Source of the DNA: Notamacropus eugenii
Lineage: Eukaryota; Chordata; Mammalia; Diprotodontia; Macropodidae
Assembly: GCF_028372415.1 (NCBI RefSeq)
Contig: NC_092875.1
Location: 33,250,817 to 33,314,816, forward strand
Direction of reading: 5' to 3'
Length of the DNA stretch: 64,000 nucleotides
Shown: positions 1 through 8,489 of the stretch, piece after piece
Layout of the letters: every line of letters starts with the position of its first letter
Numbering within the stretch: the stretch's first letter is position 1
The notes under the pieces: model-generated
Databases searched by the model: none
What the model saw: the letters and a program-made list of their open reading frames with translations, nothing else
Told to the model about the DNA's origin: nothing
Translations under genes and position numbers: made by a program

Positions 1-920
1 ATCATCTAGTCAGGGGATTGTAAACCCAGTGTCTGTAAAAGTTAAAAAAACATTTTAAAAGAAGTATTTCAATCTAATTTGTTTTCTATTAATCCTACAT
101 ATTTTATTTTACTTATTTAAAAACATGATTCTGAGAAGGGATCCATAAGCTTCACTACACATTCTCAATTTGTGATTACTTCTTGTTCATCTTGTCTAAA
201 GTTTTTTTGTACGTAGTTGCTTGAATGTTGTTGTCCTCATTACACTATGAGCTTCCTGAGAGCTGGGACTGTCTTTTACTTTTCTTTACATCCTCAGTGG
301 TTAATACTGTACCTGGCTCATAGTAGGTGCTTAACAAATGTTTACTGATTAACTGACTGACCAGACTGATAAAAGGATCCAGGACACACAAAACAAACAA
401 AAGGGAAACATTTATGTGCCAAACATTTTACAAAAGTTACCTCATGTGAACCTTATAACAACCCTAGGGAGTAGGTGCTATTTTACAGAGGAGTAAATTG
501 AGGCCAATGGAAGTTAGGTGACTTGCCAGGGTCACACAGCTGGCAAATATCTGAGGCTGCATTTGAACTCAGGTCTTTCTAACTCCAGGCTCAGTACTCT
601 ATCCACCATAACAGCCAGCTGCCTGTCAAGAACCCTTAATTTAGGTCACCTCGCCAGAGCCAGAGAAAGGCAGTGACTTGCCTGAAGTCACAGTAAATGA
701 ACTCAGAGTTGGGATTTTTTCTGATGCTGAATCCAGGAATCTTTTCTCAATGCCACGCTTCCCTTGCCTATCCGCACCACCCAAGAGGTAGGAACTCTAT
801 AACCCCTGAGTTTGTGGGTCAAGCAGGGAAGTTTCACCGTTGGAAATCAGCTGAGGCTGAGAGAAGCGGCCTGGGCAGGGTCTGTTTTTCTACCCAGAAG
901 CCAGGTTGGGGGCTTCTTAC
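1..920 (-). other. OAS1-like intron 2 (partial), with L2 and MIR fragments
   Basis: There is no exon here. Positions 240-360 match the 3' end of an L2-type LINE on the plus strand ('cttcctgagagctgggac' through 'ggtgcttaacaaatgttt'). Positions 400-625 match a MIR-type SINE core ('gtcacacagctggcaaat'), followed by a shorter MIR piece at about 640-700. The exon after exon 2 is not visible in this stretch. Confidence 0.7.
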
Positions 921-1209
921 CTAAAACATCAAAGGCCGGGAGCACATCAAAGTCCACCCACTCCCTGATCATTTTCGACCTCATCCTGAAGCTGAGCACT
1001 CGAGGGTTATCCCATCTGCTGACCTCAAATTTTACTGTAAACATTCTGTTTTGGTCACGTTCACATTCCTCCAACCGTTTCTTGATTTCCCAAATGAACT
1101 CTCCTCGGCGGTTTATCTGGTCCCGATAACTTTTGAGATCGCTGAGAAATACTACCAGGTCTGCATCAGAGCAGCCTCTCAGGGCTGTGCCTTTGCCAGA
1201 TGAACCTCC
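921..1209 (-). CDS. OAS1: OAS1-like coding exon 2 (residues 63-158, nucleotidyltransferase core)
   Basis: This 289-bp exon starts in phase 0 after a CAG acceptor and ends with one base of the next codon at the donor GTAAGA. It carries the catalytic core. The GGSSGKGT loop is at residues 63-70, and the metal-binding Asp pair sits in SDADLVVFL at about D77 and D79. The third Asp is in [10 protein letters not shown] at about D150. In human OAS1 the equivalent residues are D75, D77 and D148, so the spacing is the same with a two-residue offset. All three catalytic residues are present, as is the RRGEFI segment typical of the family. No frameshift or stop is seen. Confidence 0.93.
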
Positions 1210-1361
1210 CTGAACAGAGCAGAAACTGAGCAGTGAGATTATCTCTACAGGAAGACCCTTTGTCCAGAAGAAAAGAGGAGGGGTCGTGGAAAACCAGCTG
1301 CCCCCTCCCAGGACATCCCTCTGCTCATCCCCAGGTTCCAAACCTGTCTTTTAAGGACCTT

Positions 1362-1383
1362 CCCCCCCGCCCCCCCCCCCCCC
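1362..1383 (+). repeat. C-tract in OAS1-like intron 1
   Basis: A run of about 22 bases is nearly pure C on the plus strand, so it is G-rich in the OAS1 pre-mRNA. It lies mid-intron between the two coding exons. A sequencing or assembly length error is likely in such a run. Confidence 0.8.
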
Positions 1384-1488
1384 ACTCCCCAGGATCGCCT
1401 CCCCGTCTGGGGATTCTCTCTATCCTGAGCCTTCTCTCCCTGCCCAGATGTTCAGATCAACAGGTAAAGAAATCAGGCCCAGGCTCAC

Positions 1489-1674
1489 CTTTACAACCTT
1501 GGTTACCCGAACTGACTTCCAGGTATCTCGGAAACACCTGTCCTTTAGGAAGGAAGAGATGGTGTCGATGGCACTTCGCACCTCTGTTCGGAAAGTGGTA
1601 TCAGGCAAGAGATTCACCTCAATGTATCTGTCCAGGTCCCTGGGTTGAGTCTTCCAGAGAGTCATGGTGTCCAT
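1489..1674 (-). CDS. OAS1: OAS1-like coding exon 1 (residues 1-62)
   Basis: The exon encodes 62 residues, beginning MDTMTLWKT and including LLPDTTF and FLKDRCFR, which are typical of the OAS N-terminal helices. I place the start at the ATG at 1674-1672. It has a purine at -3 and a G at +4 and matches the usual OAS1 start. An in-frame ATG at 1665 (M4) is an alternative. The in-frame GTG further upstream is not needed. The exon ends in VTKVVK with the donor GTGAGC, phase 0. The normal family residue pattern and the absence of breaks suggest a working gene. Confidence 0.9.
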
Positions 1675-1801
1675 AGCCTGCACTGAGAGAGTTAGGAAAG
1701 CGAGATTTCAATGCCCAGCTGGCTGAGAGCGGAGCTGTCCCTCGTCTCTCCGTTTATTCAGTCAGCCTCAGGACACTGCTCGCTAAGAAAGCTCCGCTTC
1801 C

Positions 1802-1808
1802 TGAGTCA
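1802..1808 (+). promoter_or_regulatory. AP-1-type site abutting the ISRE
   Basis: TGAGTCA, a perfect AP-1 heptamer, overlaps the ISRE by its last base. Immediately beyond it, the minus strand reads GAAGCGG after CAG, which contains an ETS-type GGAA core. The cluster looks like one compact enhancer of the OAS1-like promoter. Confidence 0.55.
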
Positions 1809-1820
1809 GTTTCGTTTTCC
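1808..1820 (-). promoter_or_regulatory. Interferon-stimulated response element (ISRE) of the OAS1-like gene
   Basis: The minus-strand sequence GGAAAACGAAACT fits the ISRE consensus GAAANNGAAACT exactly. It lies about 135-145 bp upstream of the OAS1-like ATG. ISREs bind ISGF3 (STAT1-STAT2-IRF9) and other IRFs, which is the expected control of an OAS gene. A TATA-like AATAAA on the minus strand at about 1752-1757 lies some 50 bp downstream, so transcription may start near 1720-1735; that start is inferred only. Confidence 0.85.
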
Positions 1821-2087
1821 CGAGGATGACAATGCCGGGTTTCTGCTGCTCCATTCTAGACTGCATCTTTTTTTTTGTGTTAGCATGCTAGTTTTTTGTT
1901 TTTTGTTTTTAAAGAAATCATTCCACCCCCCTCCCAACCCCCTCTCCTCCAAATGGTGCTCTCTTGGAACAAGCGAAAATGAAGTACCTTTGCCCGTTGG
2001 TGCTGTTTAAAAGACAGTGATACAGTTTGAAGAGGTTAATTCATGGGTGTACAGAGTTGGAGATGGAGAATGTGATCTCCTCTGCAT

Positions 2088-2300
2088 AGAGGTATCCCGG
2101 TGGCACAGTGGGTACTCAGAAAGACCTGAGTTCCAATCTGGCCTGACACTAACTGTAACCCTGGGCAAGTCACTGTTTGCCTCAGTTTCCTTATCTGTAA
2201 ATTAAGGATACTAATAGCAACTGCCTTAAAGGATTGTTATAAGGCTCTAATGAAATATTTCTTAAATAGTGCTTAGCACAGTGATTGGCACAGAGTATGT
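2088..2300 (+). repeat. tRNA-derived marsupial SINE (WSINE/MAR1-like)
   Basis: The head 'ggtggcacagtgggtactca' is followed by 'gggcaagtcactgtttgcct', 'cagtttccttatctgtaaa' and a degenerate tail 'tagtgcttagcacagtg'. This is the typical head-body-tail order of the abundant marsupial tRNA SINEs. Confidence 0.75.
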
Positions 2301-2819
2301 TTATTTGGCCTGCCCAGGCTGCCTGCAGACATCAGAGTTCAGCCTCCCACAAGCATAGCCTCCAGGAACTGATGCCCAAGAGGGTAGGCACTGACCAGCA
2401 CCAGGTAGAGCTAAGCTGCTTTTAGAGAAAACAGAGCCTTTTCAATGTGATGCAGATGATAGAAAAGCCAGTGATGGTTATTGAGAACTGCTTATGAGGT
2501 ATCTCTACCCCCTTCCGGCGGAGAGGTGGAATAATGTAGATTTTCTCCACATGGTCAGAAAGTTGGGTTGGTCTTTTTAAATGGTTGTTTTTGCTTGATA
2601 GTTTTGGGGGTTTTTTGGTTACAAAAGAGGGTTCCATCTGGAGGTAAGAGGGGTTATTATTTCCAAAAAGACTAGAATTCAGCCCAGGGTCCAGCCTATG
2701 TCAGGAAAATGAAACTGACTCAAGAAGTCAAGCTCTCTTACCGAGGAGAGTCTTGCCTAGGGTGGAGCGAAGAGAGGAACCAAAGGGACAGCGCTGCTCT
2801 CAGCCAGCTGGACATTGGA

Positions 2820-3110
2820 GCTCAAGTCAAATCAAATTGATGAGCATTTATTAAACACCTACTATGAGCCAGGCTTTGCTAAGTGTTGGGGATACAAAGA
2901 AAGGCAAAAGACAGTCCCTGTAGGGATGACAACAACAAACAACCATACAAATAAGATATAGACAGGATAAATTGGAGATAGTCAATAGAGAAAAGGCACT
3001 AGCATGAAGAAGGATTGTTGAGGATGGGATTTTAACTGGAAGCTGAAGGAAGTCCAGGAAGCAAGAGGTGAGATGAGGAGGGAGAACATGCCAGTCATGG
3101 GATATCTTAT
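2820..3110 (+). repeat. Ancient interspersed repeat ('catttattaaacacctacta' family)
   Basis: The 5' motif 'catttattaaacacctacta' and 'gttggggatacaaagaaagg' lead into a longer body ending 'actggaagctgaaggaag'. The copy at 24985-25270 aligns over the same span and order. The family is a LINE fragment or LINE-derived SINE (L2/L3/CR1 type); I cannot name it exactly. Confidence 0.65.
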
Positions 3111-3351
3111 GTGATGAACAGTAAGTGAAGTCAGTTCACTGTAGGGAAAATCTTCCTAACAATTAAGGGTTGTGTCAAAGTGGAATTGTCTCCAGAGCTA
3201 TGGGCTCCCCAGCTCCAGCCCTTTCCAAGCCAGAGCTGGGTGATCACTGGGTCACCATGATTCCTGGAGGAAATAACCTCTGTGGTCTCTTCCAGTTTGT
3301 ATTTCATCTCTTGTTATTTCCCATCATTCTCAATGACTTCTTCCTTCTTAG

Positions 3352-3627
3352 TGCAAGGAGAAAATGGATTCACTCCCTCCTCAGTATGCTCTGGAGCTCC
3401 TGACTGTCTATGCCTGGGAGCACTGGAGCCAGGAAACTAATTTCCCCACAGTTCAGGGATTCCAGGCAGTCCTGTACCTGATACAGAAGAACCAAGAGCT
3501 CTTGATCTACTGGACCAGCAACTATGACATTGATAATGAGAACACTGCAAATCACCTTTGTTGCCAGCTTCAGAAACACAGGTTCCAGAAGGGTGCCTCT
3601 CACCCTGAGGGTCAACAAAACTTCTAA
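3352..3627 (+). pseudogene. Orphan OAS exon-4-like fragment, opposite strand to the OAS1-like gene
   Basis: A plus-strand reading begins CKEKMDSLPPQYALELL right after a good acceptor (ttccttcttag), then continues through TVYAWEHW, VQGFQAVLYLIQKNQ and YWTSNYD. This is the OAS fourth exon, whose human form begins CKKKLGKLPPQYALELL. After about 75 residues, near LQKHR (about 3580), similarity collapses. The region that should read like RPVILDPADPTG is lost or frameshifted, and the frame stops at 3625. No matching exons 1-3 precede it on this strand. The simplest reading is a decayed, inverted duplicate of part of an OAS gene. A terminal exon of a truncated OAS transcript is possible but less likely. 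Confidence 0.7.
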
Positions 3628-4039
3628 AGTGGTGGCTCCAGTCTCCTGCATTTCTATCAACAAAAACTGTTAATCAAGCCCTGGTCTGTAACTTTTGCTG
3701 ATTTCTGAGGTATAAAATGCTCCCACAGACAATTTAACTCCAAGGAGCCCATTGGAATGATATCTAGTCTACCTAGGGCTATTTGCTTTTTTTTCTGGAA
3801 ATCTTGTCTTCCAATTTAGATTGTACCTCAGCGATTGGGAAGAAAGTACTGGGCTCAGACTCAGGGGACCAGGACTGATGGATATAACTTGACATGTTTG
3901 GGTCTAGGACAAGCAACATGAAACAGGCAGTGGAGGGGAGACCCTAGTAAGGTGTGTGGTATGCTTCTAGGAAGGTACCATTGTGAGGACAGAGTTGGGG
4001 TTCAGCTGCTGGGAGTGGGGCAGAAGGAGCACCACAGGA

Positions 4040-4225
4040 TTCTCAATCTTGAACTGAAAGGCACATTACATGCTATCAAGTCAAACTATTTCATTTTACA
4101 TATGGGGAAACTGAGGCTCAGAGATCTAAAGAGATTTACTCACACTTCATATCTGAAGCACATCTCAAACTCAGGCATTTCCAAGAGCCAAGCTCCCTCT
4201 CCCATCTTATTTGATGCTAAGCTCA
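4040..4225 (+). repeat. MIR-type SINE
   Basis: The motifs 'ttttacatatggggaaactg' and 'gaggctcagagatctaaa' are the conserved MIR core in plus orientation. Similarity starts near 'cttgaactgaaaggcacatt' and fades after 'ctcaggcatttccaagagc'. Confidence 0.65.
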
Positions 4226-5761
4226 GCTGTTTCTTCCATTGCCAAAGTATTGACCACACTGCTGTCTAGTTTTCCACACCTCACTGACAAAACTTCAGTC
4301 TCCCTGTTTTAGTTACAGGGACTCCCTGGGATTTAGTTCCAGCTCCACTATTCCCTCCCTCCCTGGGCCTTGGCTTCTATCTGTGTAATACAGAAGTGGT
4401 ACCACCTGCCTTACCTGTGTCAAAGGGCTTGTTGTTAGGATTCGATGTGATGCTGCATGCTGAAGCTCTGCAACTAATTATAGTGAGCTATGGAGCAGTC
4501 AGCTCTTAATATGATTATAATAGTCTGAGAGAGACAGTGTGGCTTAGTGGATAGAAAGTGAGCCCTCCAGTCCTGCCTTTGACATATCCTGGTTGTGGGC
4601 CACTGAGCAGGTCAATGCTGTGGGCAGCTCTAAGACAAGGGCTTTTTTCCTGAGGCCTGGGAGCTTGTGTGTGTGTGTGTGTGTGAACACAGGTTTTGAA
4701 TCAGTTTCAAAATATTCTCTTCTTTTAGTCATGTTTTATTGCTGAAAAGGAATGGCTCTGTATTATAATCTTGGCTTCTTAGGGTTCAGTGTGTAACTAT
4801 GAGGTACAGGTGAACATATTCTGATTTGGAAAAAGGATGTATTTGGCAAATTGGCTGGGAGGCCCATTCCCATTTTCTTGACAGGCTGGTCAGATGTTCT
4901 GAAGGAGGTGTGGCAAGCCTGTGCCAAGCCTCCAATTAGATTAAGGAATTCTTGAACGTCTAACTACCCATCTCAGTTGAGGTCCAGTTTCTTCATCATT
5001 TGGTCCAGAACATCAAGGTCCTTCTGGTTCTGTGTGAAGGGAGCCAGCTCTATATTCATGAAGGTCAGAACTCAGTCCTGGAGAGAGTGTTTGGGGAGTA
5101 AGTTATCTCTTGGCCAGCATCCTTCTGGAAAACAGCTGTCATGGACTCAGTGCATCTCTCTGTTCAGTGGCCATTGTGGAGGGAAGAAGAGAATCTGGAA
5201 GTAAAGCCTCTCTAGAGAGCAGTGTCGGAGGACAAGCAAATGCTACCTCAAGTTATTCATAAAACTTCATGAAGATGTTTAGGACATCCTGTATTTTTAA
5301 TAACTTTAATTCAATAGAATGTTTTATGCATTTAAAAAATACTCTTCTGAGAAAGGGTCTATAATCCTTCACCAGGCTCCCAGAGGAGTCCAGGACACAG
5401 AGAACATTAAGAACTCCAGTCTTAAGACTCTTAAGTCTCAGAGGTGGTGCTGACCTGCATTGGTAGAGAGAATTTTCTCACCTGGGAGTTCCCTTTATCA
5501 GTAAAATCAGAGGTTCAGTCTTTATCCCTGTAATAGTCTCAGGATATAAATATTATATCTCTTGGATATAAACTTGTGTAGGGGGTGGAGGGTGGAGTGA
5601 GTAGCCATGCTATAAAAGCCAGGGAAGCATTCCTATTAGTTATTCTCCTGCCTTAAGTGCTTGATTCATCAGGGTAGGGCCCACCCAGTTCACCTCCCAA
5701 TCAAACACAATCACTAAACATTAATTAAGCTCCTACTGTGTGCCAGGCACTTCTGGGAGCT

Positions 5762-5766
5762 TGTGT

Positions 5767-5807
<41 letters not shown>
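5762..5807 (+). repeat. (GT)n microsatellite
   Basis: About 20 GT units lie directly after an ancient repeat fragment at 5705-5755. The run is uninterrupted apart from its start, so it is probably length-polymorphic. Confidence 0.9.
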
Positions 5808-5808
<1 letters not shown>

Positions 5809-6149
5809 ATAAACCCAGGAAGGGCCCCTCATGGGTTCACTTATGCACAGCATCCCTCCTGCTCCTCTGGCCCCAGACTCACGATCATCTGAGGCTGGAA
5901 TCTGGAGGTCTACTCCTGACCTGATCTGCATGTTCCAGCTGTGTCCTGACCATCACAGACCACCATGGCACTTCCCATGATCTTTGGGATTTGCAAGAGA
6001 TCAAAGGTGCCCTGATTCCACACCTGCCACCCTAAACTGAAACCAATATTGTGACACTCCTCCCCCACCCCTTTCTGTTCCACCCCAAGGAAGACCACTT
6101 TCAATAGAACCTTTTAATTAAGCAGTGGAGTCCTGAGATGTGTCACAGA

Positions 6150-6240
6150 GCAGAGAGAGAGACACACACAGAAAGAGAGAGACAGAGACAAAGAAGAGAC
6201 AGACAAACAAAGACAGAGACAGAGAGACAAAGAGAGACAG

Positions 6241-6284
<44 letters not shown>

Positions 6285-6296
6285 CAGAGAGAGGAG
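6150..6296 (+). repeat. GA-rich simple repeat
   Basis: An impure (GA)n/(GACA)n stretch with a pure GA block near 6248-6272. Apparent reading frames on both strands here are low-complexity artefacts. Confidence 0.85.
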
Positions 6297-6804
6297 TCAT
6301 CCCCCAGAACTGAACAGTGTATTCCTATTGGGTATCAGCTCCCACAGTGGGCACTGAGGTGGTCACTTCCCAGGACCTGTTAGTGACCCTGGTTTTATTA
6401 GAAGATCCCATAGCCTTTTGTTTTGGTTTTTCATAGTCACACAGCTGGGCCCTGTTGAGCTTATACTATCCCCATCTGATAGATATGGCACCTGAGGCTC
6501 AGGGAGGACAAATGTCTTGAGTTAAGGCCATGTGGCCAGTCAGTGGGAGAAGTGGGACCAAAATTCTGATCTCTATACTCCCAGCCTGGGTATTCTCCAC
6601 CTGACTTCTCCAACCCATTTCCAGAGCCCAAAGGGACAAGTGATCAGTGAGTCCCATTCATCCCTCCCCATGCTTCCCTATCAAGAGAAGGTAGCCTCTC
6701 TAATGAAAATATGCTTATCTTAGGGTTTCAGGTGGAGCAGACCCTTGAACCTCATGAATGAGCCAAAGCTACAGGCAGAACATATCCTACATTAGAACAT
6801 ATTA

Positions 6805-7925
6805 CCTATCAGATTTGTGGATAGGAGGACTTAAGAATAAACATGATGTAGAGAACATTGTGAGATATAAAATGGAAAATTTTGATTACATTAAATTTAA
6901 AATGTTTTTGTACAAGTAAAACTAATGCAGCCAAGATTAGAAGGAAATAATAAAATTGGAGGAAAGCTTTTATAGACAGTTTCTTGGATATAATGATCTC
7001 ATATCTCAATACACAGAGAACTTGGTCAAATTTATATGAGTATGAGTCATTATCCAATTGATAAATGGTCCAAGGATATGAACAGGCAGTTTTTGGAAGA
7101 ATAAATCAAAGCTACATGTAGTCATATAAAAATGCTCAAAATGATTATTGATTAGAGAAATGCAAATTAAAGCAACTTTGGGATACTATCTAACACCACT
7201 GAGAATGGCAAAAATGATAGAATGGGAAGTGATAAATGTTGGAAGAGATGTATGTAGAAAAATTGGGACACTAATATGTGGTTGGTAGAACTGTGAACTG
7301 ATTCAGCCATTTTTTTAGAACAATCTAAAATCATGCTCAAAGACTTATAAAGCTGCATATACCCTTTGACCCAGCAATAGCTCTATTAGGTCTGTTTCTC
7401 AAGGTGATCAGGGAAAAAGGAAAAGAATATATATATTCTAAAATATTTATAGCATCTCTCTTTGTGGTAGCAAAGAACCAGAAATTGAGGAGATGCCCGC
7501 CGTTTGGAGAATAAGTTGTGATATATAATTATGATGGACTACTACTGTGTTATAAGAAATGATGAGCAAGCTGATTTTAGATTAACATGCAAAGACTTGT
7601 ATGAGATAATGCAGAGTGAAATGAACAAAACCAAGAGAACACTGTATACAGTAACAGTAATATTGTTCAAAGAGTAATTGTGAATGACTAAGCTATTCTG
7701 AATAATATGAATATTCAAATAAACTACAAAGGACCTATGCAGGAAGATGCTATTCACCTCCCGAGAAGAAATATGACTGATATATGGACATATGTATTGT
7801 ATGGTTCCACATATGTAGATATATATACGTGTGTGTGTGTATGTGTATCTGTGACAAATACTAGTCTTCTCTAGTGTGGGGTTGGGAGGGAGTGAGGGAG
7901 ATAGCTCAGAATTCAAAATGTAACA
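6805..7925 (+). mobile_element. L1-type LINE, 5'-truncated 3' end
   Basis: Decayed plus-strand sequence corresponds to the end of L1 ORF2. 'gaaatgcaaattaaagcaac' and 'cctttgacccagcaatag' are landmarks of ORF2 (RE/MQIK and DPAI). It runs into a 3' UTR ending 'gttgggagggagtgagggag' and an A-rich end near 7925. The equivalent parts of the elements at 11215 and 37964 align with it. Stops and shifts are numerous. Confidence 0.75.
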
Positions 7926-7939
7926 TGAATAAATAATTC

Positions 7940-8460
7940 ATTTCCTACCTAGATCTATGAAAAGTGTATAATCTTTCTCTTCTAGATTTTTTCCTGTGGT
8001 ATGATCTTTAGTATTAAAGTCAGGTATCGATTTTGGATATATTATGCATTATGGCATAAGATGTTGCTCTAAGCCCAATTTCTGACAGACTGTTATCCAT
8101 GTGCTCCAGTAGTCTTTGTCAAACAAGGAATTCTTTCACAAATGATGTGTTTTCTGGTTTATAGAGAACTACTGAATTCCATTGTTTTTGAGTCATCCTT
8201 GTCTCATCCATTCCATCATCTGCTTCTGTTTTTTAACCAATACTACCTTGTTTTGATGACTACTGTTTTATAATATAGTTTGAGGTCAGTAAGTCCCATA
8301 ACCCTTCATCTCTCATTATTTTCCTTGATATTCTAAATCTTTTGTTTCTCCCAGTGAATTTTATTATTTTATCAAATTCTGTGAAGTATCCCTTTGATAG
8401 TTCAATTGGAATAGAATTAAAAAATGTATATTAACTTCGGTAGTACAATTTTTTTTTTTG
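7940..8460 (-). mobile_element. L1 ORF2 fragment, antisense
   Basis: The plus-strand sequence is the complement of the central-to-late part of marsupial L1 ORF2. Landmarks are 'ttttgatgactactgtttta', 'taatatagtttgaggtcagt' and 'ccttgatattctaaatctt'. No intact frame remains. It lies between two plus-oriented L1 pieces, so the cluster is a mosaic. Confidence 0.65.
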
Positions 8461-8489
8461 GCATGACCTAGCCATGAGCAGGTAACAGT

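Larger units (their letters stand above)
921..1674 (-). other. OAS1: OAS1-like gene, 5' part (exons 1-2 and intron 1); the gene continues off the left edge
   Basis: This is the 5' part of a 2'-5'-oligoadenylate synthetase. These interferon-induced enzymes bind double-stranded RNA in the cytosol and join ATP into 2'-5'-linked oligoadenylates that activate RNase L. Two coding exons are separated by a 279-bp intron (1210-1488) with a C-tract at 1362-1383. The spliced frame is open for 158 codons plus one base. By homology the enzyme needs further exons, expected at lower coordinates outside the window. The OAS1 assignment rests on family similarity and on its position directly beyond the 3' end of RPH3A in the same orientation, as in human. 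OAS2 and OAS3 domains are similar, so the paralogue is less certain than the family. Confidence 0.85.
1821..3351. other. Intergenic stretch upstream of the OAS1-like promoter
   Basis: Apart from the SINE at 2088-2300 and the repeat at 2820-3110, no gene is seen. In particular I found no OAS exon 1, 2 or 3 on the plus strand that could precede the exon-4-like sequence at 3352. Confidence 0.55.
3628..6799. other. Intergenic: mainly SINE, L2 and simple-sequence DNA
   Basis: No gene is recognised. Beyond the MIR at 4040 there are SINE-like pieces at about 4515-4660, 5705-5755 and 6420-6560. GT repeats lie near 4664-4684 and 5762-5807, and there is a GA repeat at 6150-6296. The segment 4930-5250 shows no repeat or coding signal that I recognise. 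Confidence 0.5.

Noticed and set aside
1233-1676. Plus-strand open frame of 147 codons and a shorter one at 1448-1648
   Set aside because: They lie antisense to the OAS1-like exon 1 and intron 1, have proline-rich low-information content from the C-tract, and match no family.
1675-1683. Upstream in-frame GTG as an alternative OAS1-like start
   Set aside because: The ATG at 1674 has a strong Kozak context and matches the usual OAS1 N-terminus, so a GTG start is unnecessary.
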